Positions 8,636-16,810 of a DNA stretch of 64,000 bases are shown here, piece by piece (positions within the stretch are counted from its first letter, which is position 1; every line of letters begins with the position of its first letter). Source of the DNA: Algoriphagus marincola DSM 16067. Lineage in GTDB: Bacteria; Bacteroidota; Bacteroidia; Cytophagales; Cyclobacteriaceae. Position numbers and translations under genes: made by a program. Under the pieces are notes generated by a model that was not told the DNA's origin, searched no databases, and saw only the letters and a program-made list of their open reading frames with translations. The DNA is taken from positions 124,001 to 188,000 of the forward strand of contig NZ_AUBU01000001.1 in assembly GCF_000429405.1 (NCBI RefSeq). Reading direction: 5' to 3'.

Positions 8636-9534
8636 AGGATTTTATTCAAGCCCATTTGATGCGAAGTTTGATGTTTGTTCCAGCGCATCGGGAAAAGTTA
8701 CTGGAAAGTGCCATCAACCGATCTGCAGACGTGCTTTTGTTGGATTTAGAAGATTCCGTCCAGCCTGCCGAAAACAAGGTCATCGCCAGGGAAAATATCA
8801 AGAACTGGGTTTCTGAAGGGAAATTTGCAGACTTTTTGGTTTTTCCCCGAGTTAATGACCGCGAAAGCGGAGAGTTACTTCGAGATGCTTATGAATTGAC
8901 AATAGAAGGAATTCATGGTTTCATGTATCCCAAATCAAAAAAAGGAGAAGATGTTTATTTTTTTGATAAGCTCCTGGAGACTATTGAATACGAAAAAGGT
9001 ATCCCGGTGGGTACTTTCAAGATTATTCCACTAATAGAAACAGCTGCTGCCGTTCTTAATGCACAGGAGATTTGTCAGGCTTCCGACCGGGTGATTGCAA
9101 TTGCCTATGGCTGTGAAGACTTTATTGCAGATTTAGGAGGGATCCATGATGAAGAAGGCCAAAGTTTATTTACTCCAAGGGCCATAATCGCTATGGCTGC
9201 AAAGGCACATGGTATCCTTCCAATCGATACGGTTCATGTTAATGTTCATGATTTGGAAGAGCTTGAACAAAACCTAAAGGTTGCCAAGAATCTGGGCTTT
9301 GAAGGGATGATGGTATTAAATCCGAAAGAACTTGAGTTGGTTCATCGGTATTTTTCTCCTTCAGCCAAGGAGATAAAAGATGCTGAAGAGATGTTAAAGT
9401 TGGCAGATCAAGCCAAAAGTCAAGGAAATGGAGTGGCCATGATCAATGGGAAATTTATCGGGCCGCCAATGATTTTAGCAGCACAAAAGGTCCTAAAGAA
9501 GAAAATGCTCATTGAAAAGAAAAACTCAAAGTGA
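8632..9534 (+). CDS. CitE/HpcH-like CoA-ester lyase, canonical copy
   Basis: A 300-residue member of the citrate lyase beta / malyl-CoA lyase family. Conserved parts are LMFVPAHREKLL near the N-terminus, DVLLLDLEDSVQPAENK (metal and substrate site, near residue 32), PLIETAAAVLNAQEI, and AYGCEDFIADLGG. All expected acidic residues are present, so a working carbon-carbon lyase or condensing enzyme is likely. It overlaps the MaoC gene by 4 bp and the acyltransferase gene at 9531 by 4 bp (GTGA). The family acts on CoA thioesters such as malyl-CoA; the substrate here is not known. Confidence 0.85.
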   Translation: MKDFIQAHLMRSLMFVPAHREKLLESAINRSADVLLLDLEDSVQPAENKVIARENIKNWVSEGKFADFLVFPRVNDRESGELLRDAYELTIEGIHGFMYPKSKKGEDVYFFDKLLETIEYEKGIPVGTFKIIPLIETAAAVLNAQEICQASDRVIAIAYGCEDFIADLGGIHDEEGQSLFTPRAIIAMAAKAHGILPIDTVHVNVHDLEELEQNLKVAKNLGFEGMMVLNPKELELVHRYFSPSAKEIKDAEEMLKLADQAKSQGNGVAMINGKFIGPPMILAAQKVLKKKMLIEKKNSK

Positions 9535-10190
9535 AAAAATTAATAATTATCGGGGGATTTGGAAACGGAACTGTTGTACAGTCAACTGTCGAAGATATTA
9601 ATGAAAAAAATCCCACTTGGAACTTACTTGGCTTCCTGAATGATCGAGAAACAGACCCAATCAATGGCTATCCAGTTCTTGGCAAAATAGACGCAGAAAC
9701 AGTTTCCAGGTTTTTGAAAGATCCAGATGTGTATTTTTTCTATTCTTTGATTTCGGTAAAGCTCAATTATAAATTTCTCGGAAAGCTTCATGATCTTCAG
9801 ATTCCTCAGGATCGCTTTGCTACACTAATTCATCCAACCGCAGTCATATCTAAATACGCTAAAATTGGTCACGGAACATGTATTCAGCCCTTCGTGTCAG
9901 TAGGTCCGAATACCCATATCGGAAATCACGTGCAGATATTTGCCCAAGCTCTTGTGGGACACGGAGCGCGATTAGATGATTATAGTTATGTGGCAAATAA
10001 TGCTTGCATAGGAGCGGATGTCCATTTGAAGGAAGGGGCATATTTAGGAACAAATGCTACTACTCTAGAGTTTGTGTCTTTAGGTAAGTGGTCTGTGACG
10101 GGAATCGGTACAGTAGTGCTGAAAGATGTTCCAGATTACGCAAAAATGGTCGGAAATCCGGCTCGGCAGATTGGGAGTGTAGCTGAATGA
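9531..10190 (+). CDS. Left-handed beta-helix acyltransferase, PseH-replacement candidate
   Basis: A 219-residue NeuD/PglD-like sugar acyltransferase. It starts with GTG overlapping the previous stop and has the N-terminal KLIIIGGFGNG nucleotide-sugar domain. Hexapeptide repeats run from about residue 88 to 205, with a candidate catalytic histidine H144 in LVGHGARLDDY. Its position between the CoA-ester genes and pseG is where the N4-acyltransferase step of the pathway falls, and no GNAT-type PseH is present in this operon. I infer that it acylates UDP-4-amino-4,6-dideoxy-AltNAc, perhaps with an acyl group made by the three genes before it. O-acylation of the finished sugar is the alternative. 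Confidence 0.8.
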   Translation: MKKLIIIGGFGNGTVVQSTVEDINEKNPTWNLLGFLNDRETDPINGYPVLGKIDAETVSRFLKDPDVYFFYSLISVKLNYKFLGKLHDLQIPQDRFATLIHPTAVISKYAKIGHGTCIQPFVSVGPNTHIGNHVQIFAQALVGHGARLDDYSYVANNACIGADVHLKEGAYLGTNATTLEFVSLGKWSVTGIGTVVLKDVPDYAKMVGNPARQIGSVAE

Positions 10191-11182
10191 AAATTCTTTT
10201 AAGGGTAGATGCAGGAGAGGGGATAGGTCTAGGGCATTTTGCAAGATCGGTATCATTAGCAAATGCGCTGAAGCACAGAGGTCATCTTATTGATTTTGTG
10301 TGTAAAGAATCAGATTTTTGGAAGGAAAAAATTGATTCTGGTTTTCCTCATACCGTATCAGTTCTCCATAAAGGAAACAATGAAATTGATTTTTTGAAGG
10401 ATGGAGGTTATGATCTATTGTATGTTGATGGAAACATAAACTATAGCTTAGAAGAATCCGAATGGATAAAAAAATACGTTCCTATTTGCATGTACCAAAA
10501 TCTAACTGAGGCTAAGGTCTTTGCCGATGTTTACATTTTGCCTTCCATTCACCAGAATAGTGGTTTTTTCCAAGACTTTGGGGACTCAACCAAGGTCTTT
10601 CAAGGTCTTTCATATTTTACCTTTAATGAGTCACTTTACGCTCTTGAGCCCATTGAGATCAGCTCAGAAATAACCAAGATAGGAGTAGTAACCGGAGGAA
10701 GTGACCCCAGAAATATTTTGTCTGGTGTTTATAAATTGGTAGAAAACCTTGAAAGTTTAGATGGTATAAAGTTTGATTTTTTTGTTGGTGAAAGCTATTT
10801 ACATAAAGGGAGTATGCCCAAATCAAGTGTGTATCGAAGATTTATTCCTTTTGATTATTCCATCATTACTACTAGTGATCTTGTGATTTGTGCTTTTGGT
10901 GTTTCTACATACGAAATGATGGCTTTGGGAATCCCTATTATCTCGGTAGGTCATCAGCCTAGTACTTCAGAAGCAGCCCAATACCTTGCCGACCAAACGG
11001 AATCAATCCTTCATTTGGGGCTATATGATCAATTGACCAAAGCATCGCTTCAATCAGCCATTAATAAAATGCGCAAGGAAGAGGTGAGAAAACTTTACAG
11101 TAAAAAAGCACGAGCTGTGGTGGATCTAAAAGGAGTAAGCCGAGTGGCAGATATTATAGAAAGCAACTTCAATGCAAAATAA
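10187..11182 (+). CDS. pseG: UDP-2,4-diamido-trideoxy-altrose hydrolase
   Basis: A 331-residue GT-B-fold hydrolase that removes UDP from the 2,4-diamido-2,4,6-trideoxy sugar. The N-terminus reads RVDAGEGIGLGHFARSV, with H17 at the position of the catalytic base of PseG. The C-terminal nucleotide-binding part includes FGVSTYEMMALGIPIISV. The ATG overlaps the previous stop by 4 bp, and its own end overlaps pseI by 11 bp. A substrate with an unusual acyl group would have to be tolerated by this enzyme. Confidence 0.9.
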   Translation: MKILLRVDAGEGIGLGHFARSVSLANALKHRGHLIDFVCKESDFWKEKIDSGFPHTVSVLHKGNNEIDFLKDGGYDLLYVDGNINYSLEESEWIKKYVPICMYQNLTEAKVFADVYILPSIHQNSGFFQDFGDSTKVFQGLSYFTFNESLYALEPIEISSEITKIGVVTGGSDPRNILSGVYKLVENLESLDGIKFDFFVGESYLHKGSMPKSSVYRRFIPFDYSIITTSDLVICAFGVSTYEMMALGIPIISVGHQPSTSEAAQYLADQTESILHLGLYDQLTKASLQSAINKMRKEEVRKLYSKKARAVVDLKGVSRVADIIESNFNAK

Positions 11183-12170
11183 AACCTATATCATAGCTGA
11201 GCTTTCTGCGAATCACAACAATGATTTTGATCTCGCAGTCAAGACCATTGAAGCAATGGCAAGTTCAGGAGCTGATGCCGTAAAAATCCAAACATATACT
11301 GCTGATTCGCTGACTTTAAATGTGAATAATGAATATTTCGGACCTTTGAAGCAAGGGCTCTGGCAAGGTCGCACGCCCTATGAATTGTTTCAAGAGGCAA
11401 GTATGCCCTATGATTGGCAGCCCAAACTGAAGCAAGTTGCTGAATCCCTAGGTCTTGATTTTTTTAGTTCTCCTTTTGACCGTGAAGGAGTTGACTTTTT
11501 GGAAAATGAAGTAAAAGTAGAGCGGTATAAAATCGCATCTTTGGAAATCTCTGATATTCCATTGATTAGTTATACTGCTTCTAAAGGTAAGCCGATGATC
11601 ATCTCTACTGGAGTTGCCGAACTTGCAGATATAGAGCTTGCTGTTAAAGCCTGTAGGGATGAAGGAAATGAGGATATTACATTATTGAAATGCACCTCAG
11701 AATATCCTGCCCCCTTTGAAATGGCTAATTTGAGAACTATTCCCAATCTTCGGGAGACTTTTGGTGTGAAAGTTGGTGTATCGGATCATACTATGGGAAG
11801 TACAGTTCCCGTTGTGGCAGTAGCACTTGGTGCTGAAGTTGTTGAAAAGCATTTTATCCTTGATCGCTCCCTAGGGGGACCGGATTCTGCATTTTCAATG
11901 GAACCTGAGGAATTTGCATTCATGGTTCGGTCAGTTCGAGAGGCTGAGGCTGCATTAGGAAAGGTGAGCTATAAAGTCAGCGAAAAAAGTAAAATAAGGA
12001 GAAGATCCCTTTTTGTGACAGCAGACATCAAAAAGGGTGAAAAATTTACAGAAAGCAATATTAGAAGTATTCGACCTGGGTACGGTTTGCATCCGAAGCA
12101 TTTTCATGAAGTTTTAGGAACTCATGCTACCAGGGATTTCAAAAAAGGTGAGCCTTTAACCCTGTCGTGA
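11172..12170 (+). CDS. pseI: Pseudaminic acid synthase
   Basis: A 332-residue NeuB-family enzyme that condenses the 2,4-diamido-trideoxy-altrose with phosphoenolpyruvate to give pseudaminic acid. The N-terminal TIM barrel opens with YIIAELSANHNNDFDLA and includes ADAVKIQTYTADSLTL, DFFSSPFD and GVSDHTMGSTVPV. The C-terminal SAF/antifreeze-like domain starts near residue 285 (RRSLFVTADIKKGEKFT). ELSANHN and the HTMG loop favour PseI over NeuB or LegI. It completes the route apart from the acylation step discussed at 9531. Confidence 0.93.
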   Translation: MQNKTYIIAELSANHNNDFDLAVKTIEAMASSGADAVKIQTYTADSLTLNVNNEYFGPLKQGLWQGRTPYELFQEASMPYDWQPKLKQVAESLGLDFFSSPFDREGVDFLENEVKVERYKIASLEISDIPLISYTASKGKPMIISTGVAELADIELAVKACRDEGNEDITLLKCTSEYPAPFEMANLRTIPNLRETFGVKVGVSDHTMGSTVPVVAVALGAEVVEKHFILDRSLGGPDSAFSMEPEEFAFMVRSVREAEAALGKVSYKVSEKSKIRRRSLFVTADIKKGEKFTESNIRSIRPGYGLHPKHFHEVLGTHATRDFKKGEPLTLS

Positions 12171-12198
12171 TTTTAATTTTGGTAGATATCAGAATCTT

Positions 12199-13281
12199 AT
12201 GATACCAGTAACAAAACCATTTTTGCCTCCTCAGGAAGTCTATGACTCGTATCTGAAAGGTATTTGGAAAAGGCAATGGCTTACAAATATGGGGCCTTTG
12301 GCTAGCGAATTAGAGATTCGAATTAGAGAGCGAGAAAATTTAAAATATGCATTATTCGTTACCAACGGAACCATTGCCCTTCAGATTGCTATCAAAGCTT
12401 TGGGATTAAAGGGGGAGATTATTACCACACCTTTTTCATTTGTAGCAACCACCAGTAGTATTGTTTGGGAAGGCTGTAAGCCGGTATTCGTAGATATTGA
12501 TCCGGATTCATTGAATATTGATCCAGATAAAATCGAGGCCGCCATCAATGAAAATACCACTGCAATTCTAGCCACTCATGTCTATGGTAACCCTTGTGAT
12601 GTGGAGAGAATTGAAAAAATTGCTCAACGACATAACTTGAAAGTTATTTATGATGGGGCTCATGCATTTGGTGTGAAGATCAATGGTAAGTCAATATTTG
12701 ATTATGGGGATATTTCGGTTTGTAGCCTTCATGCAACAAAACTTTACCATTCTATTGAAGGAGGATTGATTTTTACCAAAGATCCCAATCTGGTAAAAAA
12801 AATGGAGCGAATGAGAAATTTTGGTTTTGATGGACCATCTAATTTTTCCGAATTGGGAATCAATGGAAAGAACTCGGAATTTCATGCTGCAATGGGTTTG
12901 GCAAATTTAGACTTCTTCGACTCAATCCTTGAGCAGCGTACGATGCTTTCGGATCGTTATCGTCAAAAATTGAAGGGTCTGAAAATTAAATATCCCAAAT
13001 GGCATGAAAATGCTTCCAATAATGCATCCTATTTTCCTGTCGTTTTCGATTCGGAAGAGACCATGCTCAAATGCGCTAATCAATTGAAACTGCGCGAAAT
13101 ATTTACCAGAAGGTATTTCTATCCCTCCCTATCCAGTATTTTACCATATTTAGAAAATTCTGAAATGCCTATTACAGAGGAAACGGCCAAAAGGGTTCTT
13201 TGTCTTCCCCTGTATTTTGACTTGGCTATAGAGGAGGTTGATTTGATTTGCAGAATAATTTTAAGAGCACACGAAAATTAA
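12199..13281 (+). CDS. DegT/DnrJ/EryC1-family sugar aminotransferase
   Basis: A second PLP-dependent sugar aminotransferase, 360 residues. The PLP lysine is K181 in LHATKLYHSIEGG, and the cofactor aspartate is in VIYDGAHAFGV. The sequence is of the VioA/FdtB-like sort that aminates keto-deoxyhexoses, but the substrate cannot be fixed. No second 4,6-dehydratase to feed it is visible in the window. It is directly followed, with no gap, by the ATP-grasp/SDR fusion gene, which suggests that its amino sugar is the acceptor for the ATP-grasp domain. Confidence 0.88.
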   Translation: MIPVTKPFLPPQEVYDSYLKGIWKRQWLTNMGPLASELEIRIRERENLKYALFVTNGTIALQIAIKALGLKGEIITTPFSFVATTSSIVWEGCKPVFVDIDPDSLNIDPDKIEAAINENTTAILATHVYGNPCDVERIEKIAQRHNLKVIYDGAHAFGVKINGKSIFDYGDISVCSLHATKLYHSIEGGLIFTKDPNLVKKMERMRNFGFDGPSNFSELGINGKNSEFHAAMGLANLDFFDSILEQRTMLSDRYRQKLKGLKIKYPKWHENASNNASYFPVVFDSEETMLKCANQLKLREIFTRRYFYPSLSSILPYLENSEMPITEETAKRVLCLPLYFDLAIEEVDLICRIILRAHEN

Positions 13282-15318
13282 ATGATTAATAGCCATAGCA
13301 AGCAATATACTATTGGAATAAGCTGTATAGGAAGTGGCGTAGGGGAGTCAGTAATCAATTCATGTAGACTTTCTAATCTTCCATTCAAAACAGTAGGCTT
13401 GGGGACAAACCCATTTGCCTACGGTGCCTATGCATGCGATGCAATGGATTATACCCCTACGATTTATGCTTCAGATTTTGTCGATGAACTGATAAAAAAA
13501 TGTATTGAGCATAAGATCGATTTTCTCATCCCGGGGAGAGATGATGAGGCTCATATTTACTCTCAAAATAAAACCAAATTTGAGAAGTCAGGTATCAAAA
13601 CTCTTGCTGCCTCTGAAGACATGATTGCCTTGTGTAGGGATAAAGAACGGATGAGTTTGGAGCTAAATCCAATCGCAGATGTTTTTGTAAAGTGTTTTCA
13701 GAAAGAAACAGTACTAGATGCCATAGCTGAAGGGGAAGTTAGCTTTCCTTTGATTGCTAAACCTAGAAGTGGTTTTGCCTCTAAAGGGGTAGAAATAATC
13801 CAAAGTGAGGAAGATTTTCATCTAATTACCGAAAATCATATCCTTCAGGAGTTGGCCGTTCCGGTAGAGGGAGATCCAAATTATGATTTTTTTATCTCTG
13901 AAATTTCAAAAAATAGAAACCCTCAAGTTGCAGAAATTTCCATTCAATTGGTCATTGGTAAAAATGGGGAGCTCTTGGGAAAGATGGCTACCTATAATAA
14001 ACTAAGTAGTGGAATTCCGATTGAAATTTTGCCCTATGAAGACCCTTTGATTTGGGAGACGGTGGACCGATTGCTTCCCGAGTTTCTTAATCGCGGTTTG
14101 GTAGGTCCTCTGAATATTCAGGGAAGAATGACAAAAAGAGGCCTCAAAGTTTTTGAAATGAATCCCCGTTTTACAGGGATCACGGGTTTACGAGCGTTAA
14201 TGGGCTTTAATGAAGTCGAAGCATGCATTAAAAGTTGGTTGAATATCGGAGATCAGCCTTCTTTTCTTGAATTTAATCCTCGCAGATTTGGTATTCGTCA
14301 GACGGCTGACCGGGTAATGGGGCTTTCAAAAAATGATAAAATCACAGAGATTTTTTCAGCTATAAATAAGGATAGATTTTCTCCTCGAAAGCGAGTTCTT
14401 ATTACCGGAGCATCAGGGTATTTGGGACAAAGTCTGGTAAAGAATCTTCTCGACCAAAATAATTTTGACCTTATTCTACTAGGTCGAGATAAAAAGAAAC
14501 TAGAACGGTTGTTCGGAGGACTAGTTTATAAATGTATTGATTTTGAGAGTCTTGATCAGGGTGATTTTGATCTTGGAACCATAGATATCGGATTGCATGT
14601 AGCATTTGCTAGACCCTATCAAGGCAATCAGGCTATTGCTGAAAGTCTTGAGCTGACAAGTACGCTCTTTTTAAAATTGGCTGCTCATCATGTTCCTTTG
14701 ATTATAAATATTTCTTCCCAAAGTGTCTATGGTAAAGAGAGTGGGGAGCATTGGACAGAGTTGAGTCCCGTGGCACCTTTAGGTGTCTATGGGCAAGCAA
14801 AGTATTCCACTGAAGTGATTCTACAGAATTTGAATAGGATTTACCCGCAGCTCAAAACAGTATCACTTAGGTTGGGAACCCTTTGCGGAGGTCAGCCAGG
14901 ATTGGAACCGGTTGATGTCCTGTCCAAAATGGTATTGCAGGCTGAGAGTGAGGCAAAAATACAGCTTTTCAATGGCCAGATATTGGTAGAAAGGCTAGAC
15001 GTCAGAGATGCTTCAAGAGCTATTGTAAGTATTCTTCAAAAGGATCCTGATCAACTCGATGAACTTTATAATATCGGAGCTACTTCTGTTTGTTCTTTAT
15101 CTGAGATTGCCGATTGGATTGCTGAAAAAGCTTCATCCAATATAATAATTGAAGACTTTAAAAATGACTTTTCAAGTGTCGGTAGGCTAGATAGCAGCAA
15201 GTTCCAATCTCAATTCCAATGGAGACCGGTTCACACCATGAGGGATACTATCGACTCTCTTTTTCAATTTTTTAATTCAACCACCATTTCCAGTAGTGTT
15301 TCATCTAAAAGAAATTAA
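13282..15318 (+). CDS. ATP-grasp ligase fused to an NAD(P)-dependent SDR epimerase/dehydratase
   Basis: A 678-residue two-domain protein. Residues 1 to about 365 form an ATP-grasp, carbamoyl-phosphate-synthase-like unit with IAKPRSGFASKGVEII and the metal-binding VFEMNPRFTGITG. From residue 369 an extended SDR begins with RVLITGASGYLGQSL (GASGYLG 376-382), a SSQSVYGKESG segment and the catalytic Y503xxxK507 pair. ATP-grasp enzymes join a carboxylate to an amine or thiol; SDRs make, reduce or epimerise nucleotide sugars. The gene starts right after the aminotransferase stop. A role in forming and amidating an amino sugar is inference. There is no stop or frameshift between the domains. Confidence 0.85.
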   Translation: MINSHSKQYTIGISCIGSGVGESVINSCRLSNLPFKTVGLGTNPFAYGAYACDAMDYTPTIYASDFVDELIKKCIEHKIDFLIPGRDDEAHIYSQNKTKFEKSGIKTLAASEDMIALCRDKERMSLELNPIADVFVKCFQKETVLDAIAEGEVSFPLIAKPRSGFASKGVEIIQSEEDFHLITENHILQELAVPVEGDPNYDFFISEISKNRNPQVAEISIQLVIGKNGELLGKMATYNKLSSGIPIEILPYEDPLIWETVDRLLPEFLNRGLVGPLNIQGRMTKRGLKVFEMNPRFTGITGLRALMGFNEVEACIKSWLNIGDQPSFLEFNPRRFGIRQTADRVMGLSKNDKITEIFSAINKDRFSPRKRVLITGASGYLGQSLVKNLLDQNNFDLILLGRDKKKLERLFGGLVYKCIDFESLDQGDFDLGTIDIGLHVAFARPYQGNQAIAESLELTSTLFLKLAAHHVPLIINISSQSVYGKESGEHWTELSPVAPLGVYGQAKYSTEVILQNLNRIYPQLKTVSLRLGTLCGGQPGLEPVDVLSKMVLQAESEAKIQLFNGQILVERLDVRDASRAIVSILQKDPDQLDELYNIGATSVCSLSEIADWIAEKASSNIIIEDFKNDFSSVGRLDSSKFQSQFQWRPVHTMRDTIDSLFQFFNSTTISSSVSSKRN

Positions 15319-16807
15319 AGACAACATTCTTTCTTTTGAAAGAGACCATGACCTTTCTGATTGGAAATATCAGGGGATGGATATTTGGCCAATTCTTAGA
15401 TCCTTGGTTTTTGTAGAGTGTAGAAATGAATTGAACTCTCGACAAAATGCGGTGAAGCTTGATTGGCTTAGAAAATCAAAAAGAAAACGAGTACGGTCTT
15501 TTTTGAGGAAGCTAAAAGTTAAACTAGCATTTAGGAATAAAGATTTAGCTCAGACCGAAAAGCGTGTTTCAAAAAGCATGAAAGCAGATCCTACTCCAGC
15601 ACATGCCATGTTTTTTGGCTCTTGGTATTTTAGAACCACTTTTAAGGGTCGTTTTATTAATAAGTTTTTTTTCCCATTGACTCAAATAATTGAAAATAAA
15701 TTTCATCTAAGATCAATCGAAGTAGAGTATTCTACCGGCAATAAGTTCAGGTCTGAGTATAAGCAAATAAGTGATGAAATAGAATTTATTGATGGGTATG
15801 AACCAGGGGCTTACGATGAAAGTAGAATCAAGGGGCTAAAAAATGACTCAAGGTTTGTAGGTTTTTTTGATTCGCTCTCAAGACTCGGAGTACCTAAGGA
15901 TATGGCCGATATCATGGCTCACAAGATTGAAAAGATTTATCGGGAATCTTTTCGTTTTGAGCAACTTTTTTCGAAATACCAGCCAAAGATGGCTTTTTGC
16001 TTGACTTTTTTTAATGAGCAAATGTTTGCCATGCTTTTTGCTGCTTCAAAAGCCGATGTGAAATCAATAGATATCGGACATGGGTTCCCGTCCGATCCCG
16101 AGAATCTCATTTACAGCAGGTTTGGGGATTATCCAAAAGAGGGATACAACACCTTCCCTGACTTTTTCTGGGTTTGGGATGAGCCTGTGAAAGAAGCTAT
16201 GAATCAGTGGATACAAGGGCAAAACAAGCACAGAGTTTTGGTAGGTGGAAACCCTTGGCTTGATTTTATTATTCCGACATTGTCACAAGAAAGTCTTTCT
16301 CCAAAAAAAGTAATCCTTTACACTCTGACGGTTAATCGCCCGGAGCATTTCATCCTCGATGCCATGAGAAACTCACAGGATCGATTTGAATGGTGGGTTA
16401 GACTTCACCCTGCTATTTCCTTAGCAAAGGAGGAGGTAAGAGAAATGTTTGAGAAAAATGGCCTGACAAATTTCAATTTAGATGAAGCGAATCGGCTACA
16501 ATTACCGTTTTTGTTAAAAAATTGTGATGTTCATATTTCCAGGAATTCCAGTTCTATATTTGAAAGTATTTCTATGGGAAATACACCAATTCTTATAGAT
16601 GACGAATCCATCAACTACTACTCAAGCTACATCAAAAAGGATTTGGTAAAGCTTCTTCCCCAAGAAAATGACCAGTCACTTTTACTCGCTATTGAACAAG
16701 TAATGAAAAAACCAAAAGGCAAAAATCAGAGCTCTACAAAAAGCCTTGAGGCATTAAGTTTTCTATTTGAAAGCCTCCTATCAGAATTGCCCTTAAAGGC
16801 TTTATAG
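15296..16807 (+). CDS. Uncharacterised polysaccharide biosynthesis protein, possible GT-B transferase
   Basis: A 503-residue protein that starts with GTG inside the end of the fusion gene (23-bp overlap). I do not recognise a named family. Residues 170-500 resemble the layout of CDP-glycerol or capsule GT-B transferases: an IDIGHGFPSDPENLIY segment, VLVGGNPWLDF, and a C-terminal HISRNSSSIFESISMGNTP like a donor-binding site. The basic N-terminal stretch (KSKRKRVRSFLRKLKVK) may lie at the membrane. Its place before a GT2 gene supports a transferase role. Fold assignment is tentative. Confidence 0.7.
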   Translation: MFHLKEIKDNILSFERDHDLSDWKYQGMDIWPILRSLVFVECRNELNSRQNAVKLDWLRKSKRKRVRSFLRKLKVKLAFRNKDLAQTEKRVSKSMKADPTPAHAMFFGSWYFRTTFKGRFINKFFFPLTQIIENKFHLRSIEVEYSTGNKFRSEYKQISDEIEFIDGYEPGAYDESRIKGLKNDSRFVGFFDSLSRLGVPKDMADIMAHKIEKIYRESFRFEQLFSKYQPKMAFCLTFFNEQMFAMLFAASKADVKSIDIGHGFPSDPENLIYSRFGDYPKEGYNTFPDFFWVWDEPVKEAMNQWIQGQNKHRVLVGGNPWLDFIIPTLSQESLSPKKVILYTLTVNRPEHFILDAMRNSQDRFEWWVRLHPAISLAKEEVREMFEKNGLTNFNLDEANRLQLPFLLKNCDVHISRNSSSIFESISMGNTPILIDDESINYYSSYIKKDLVKLLPQENDQSLLLAIEQVMKKPKGKNQSSTKSLEALSFLFESLLSELPLKAL

Positions 16808-16810
16808 TAT

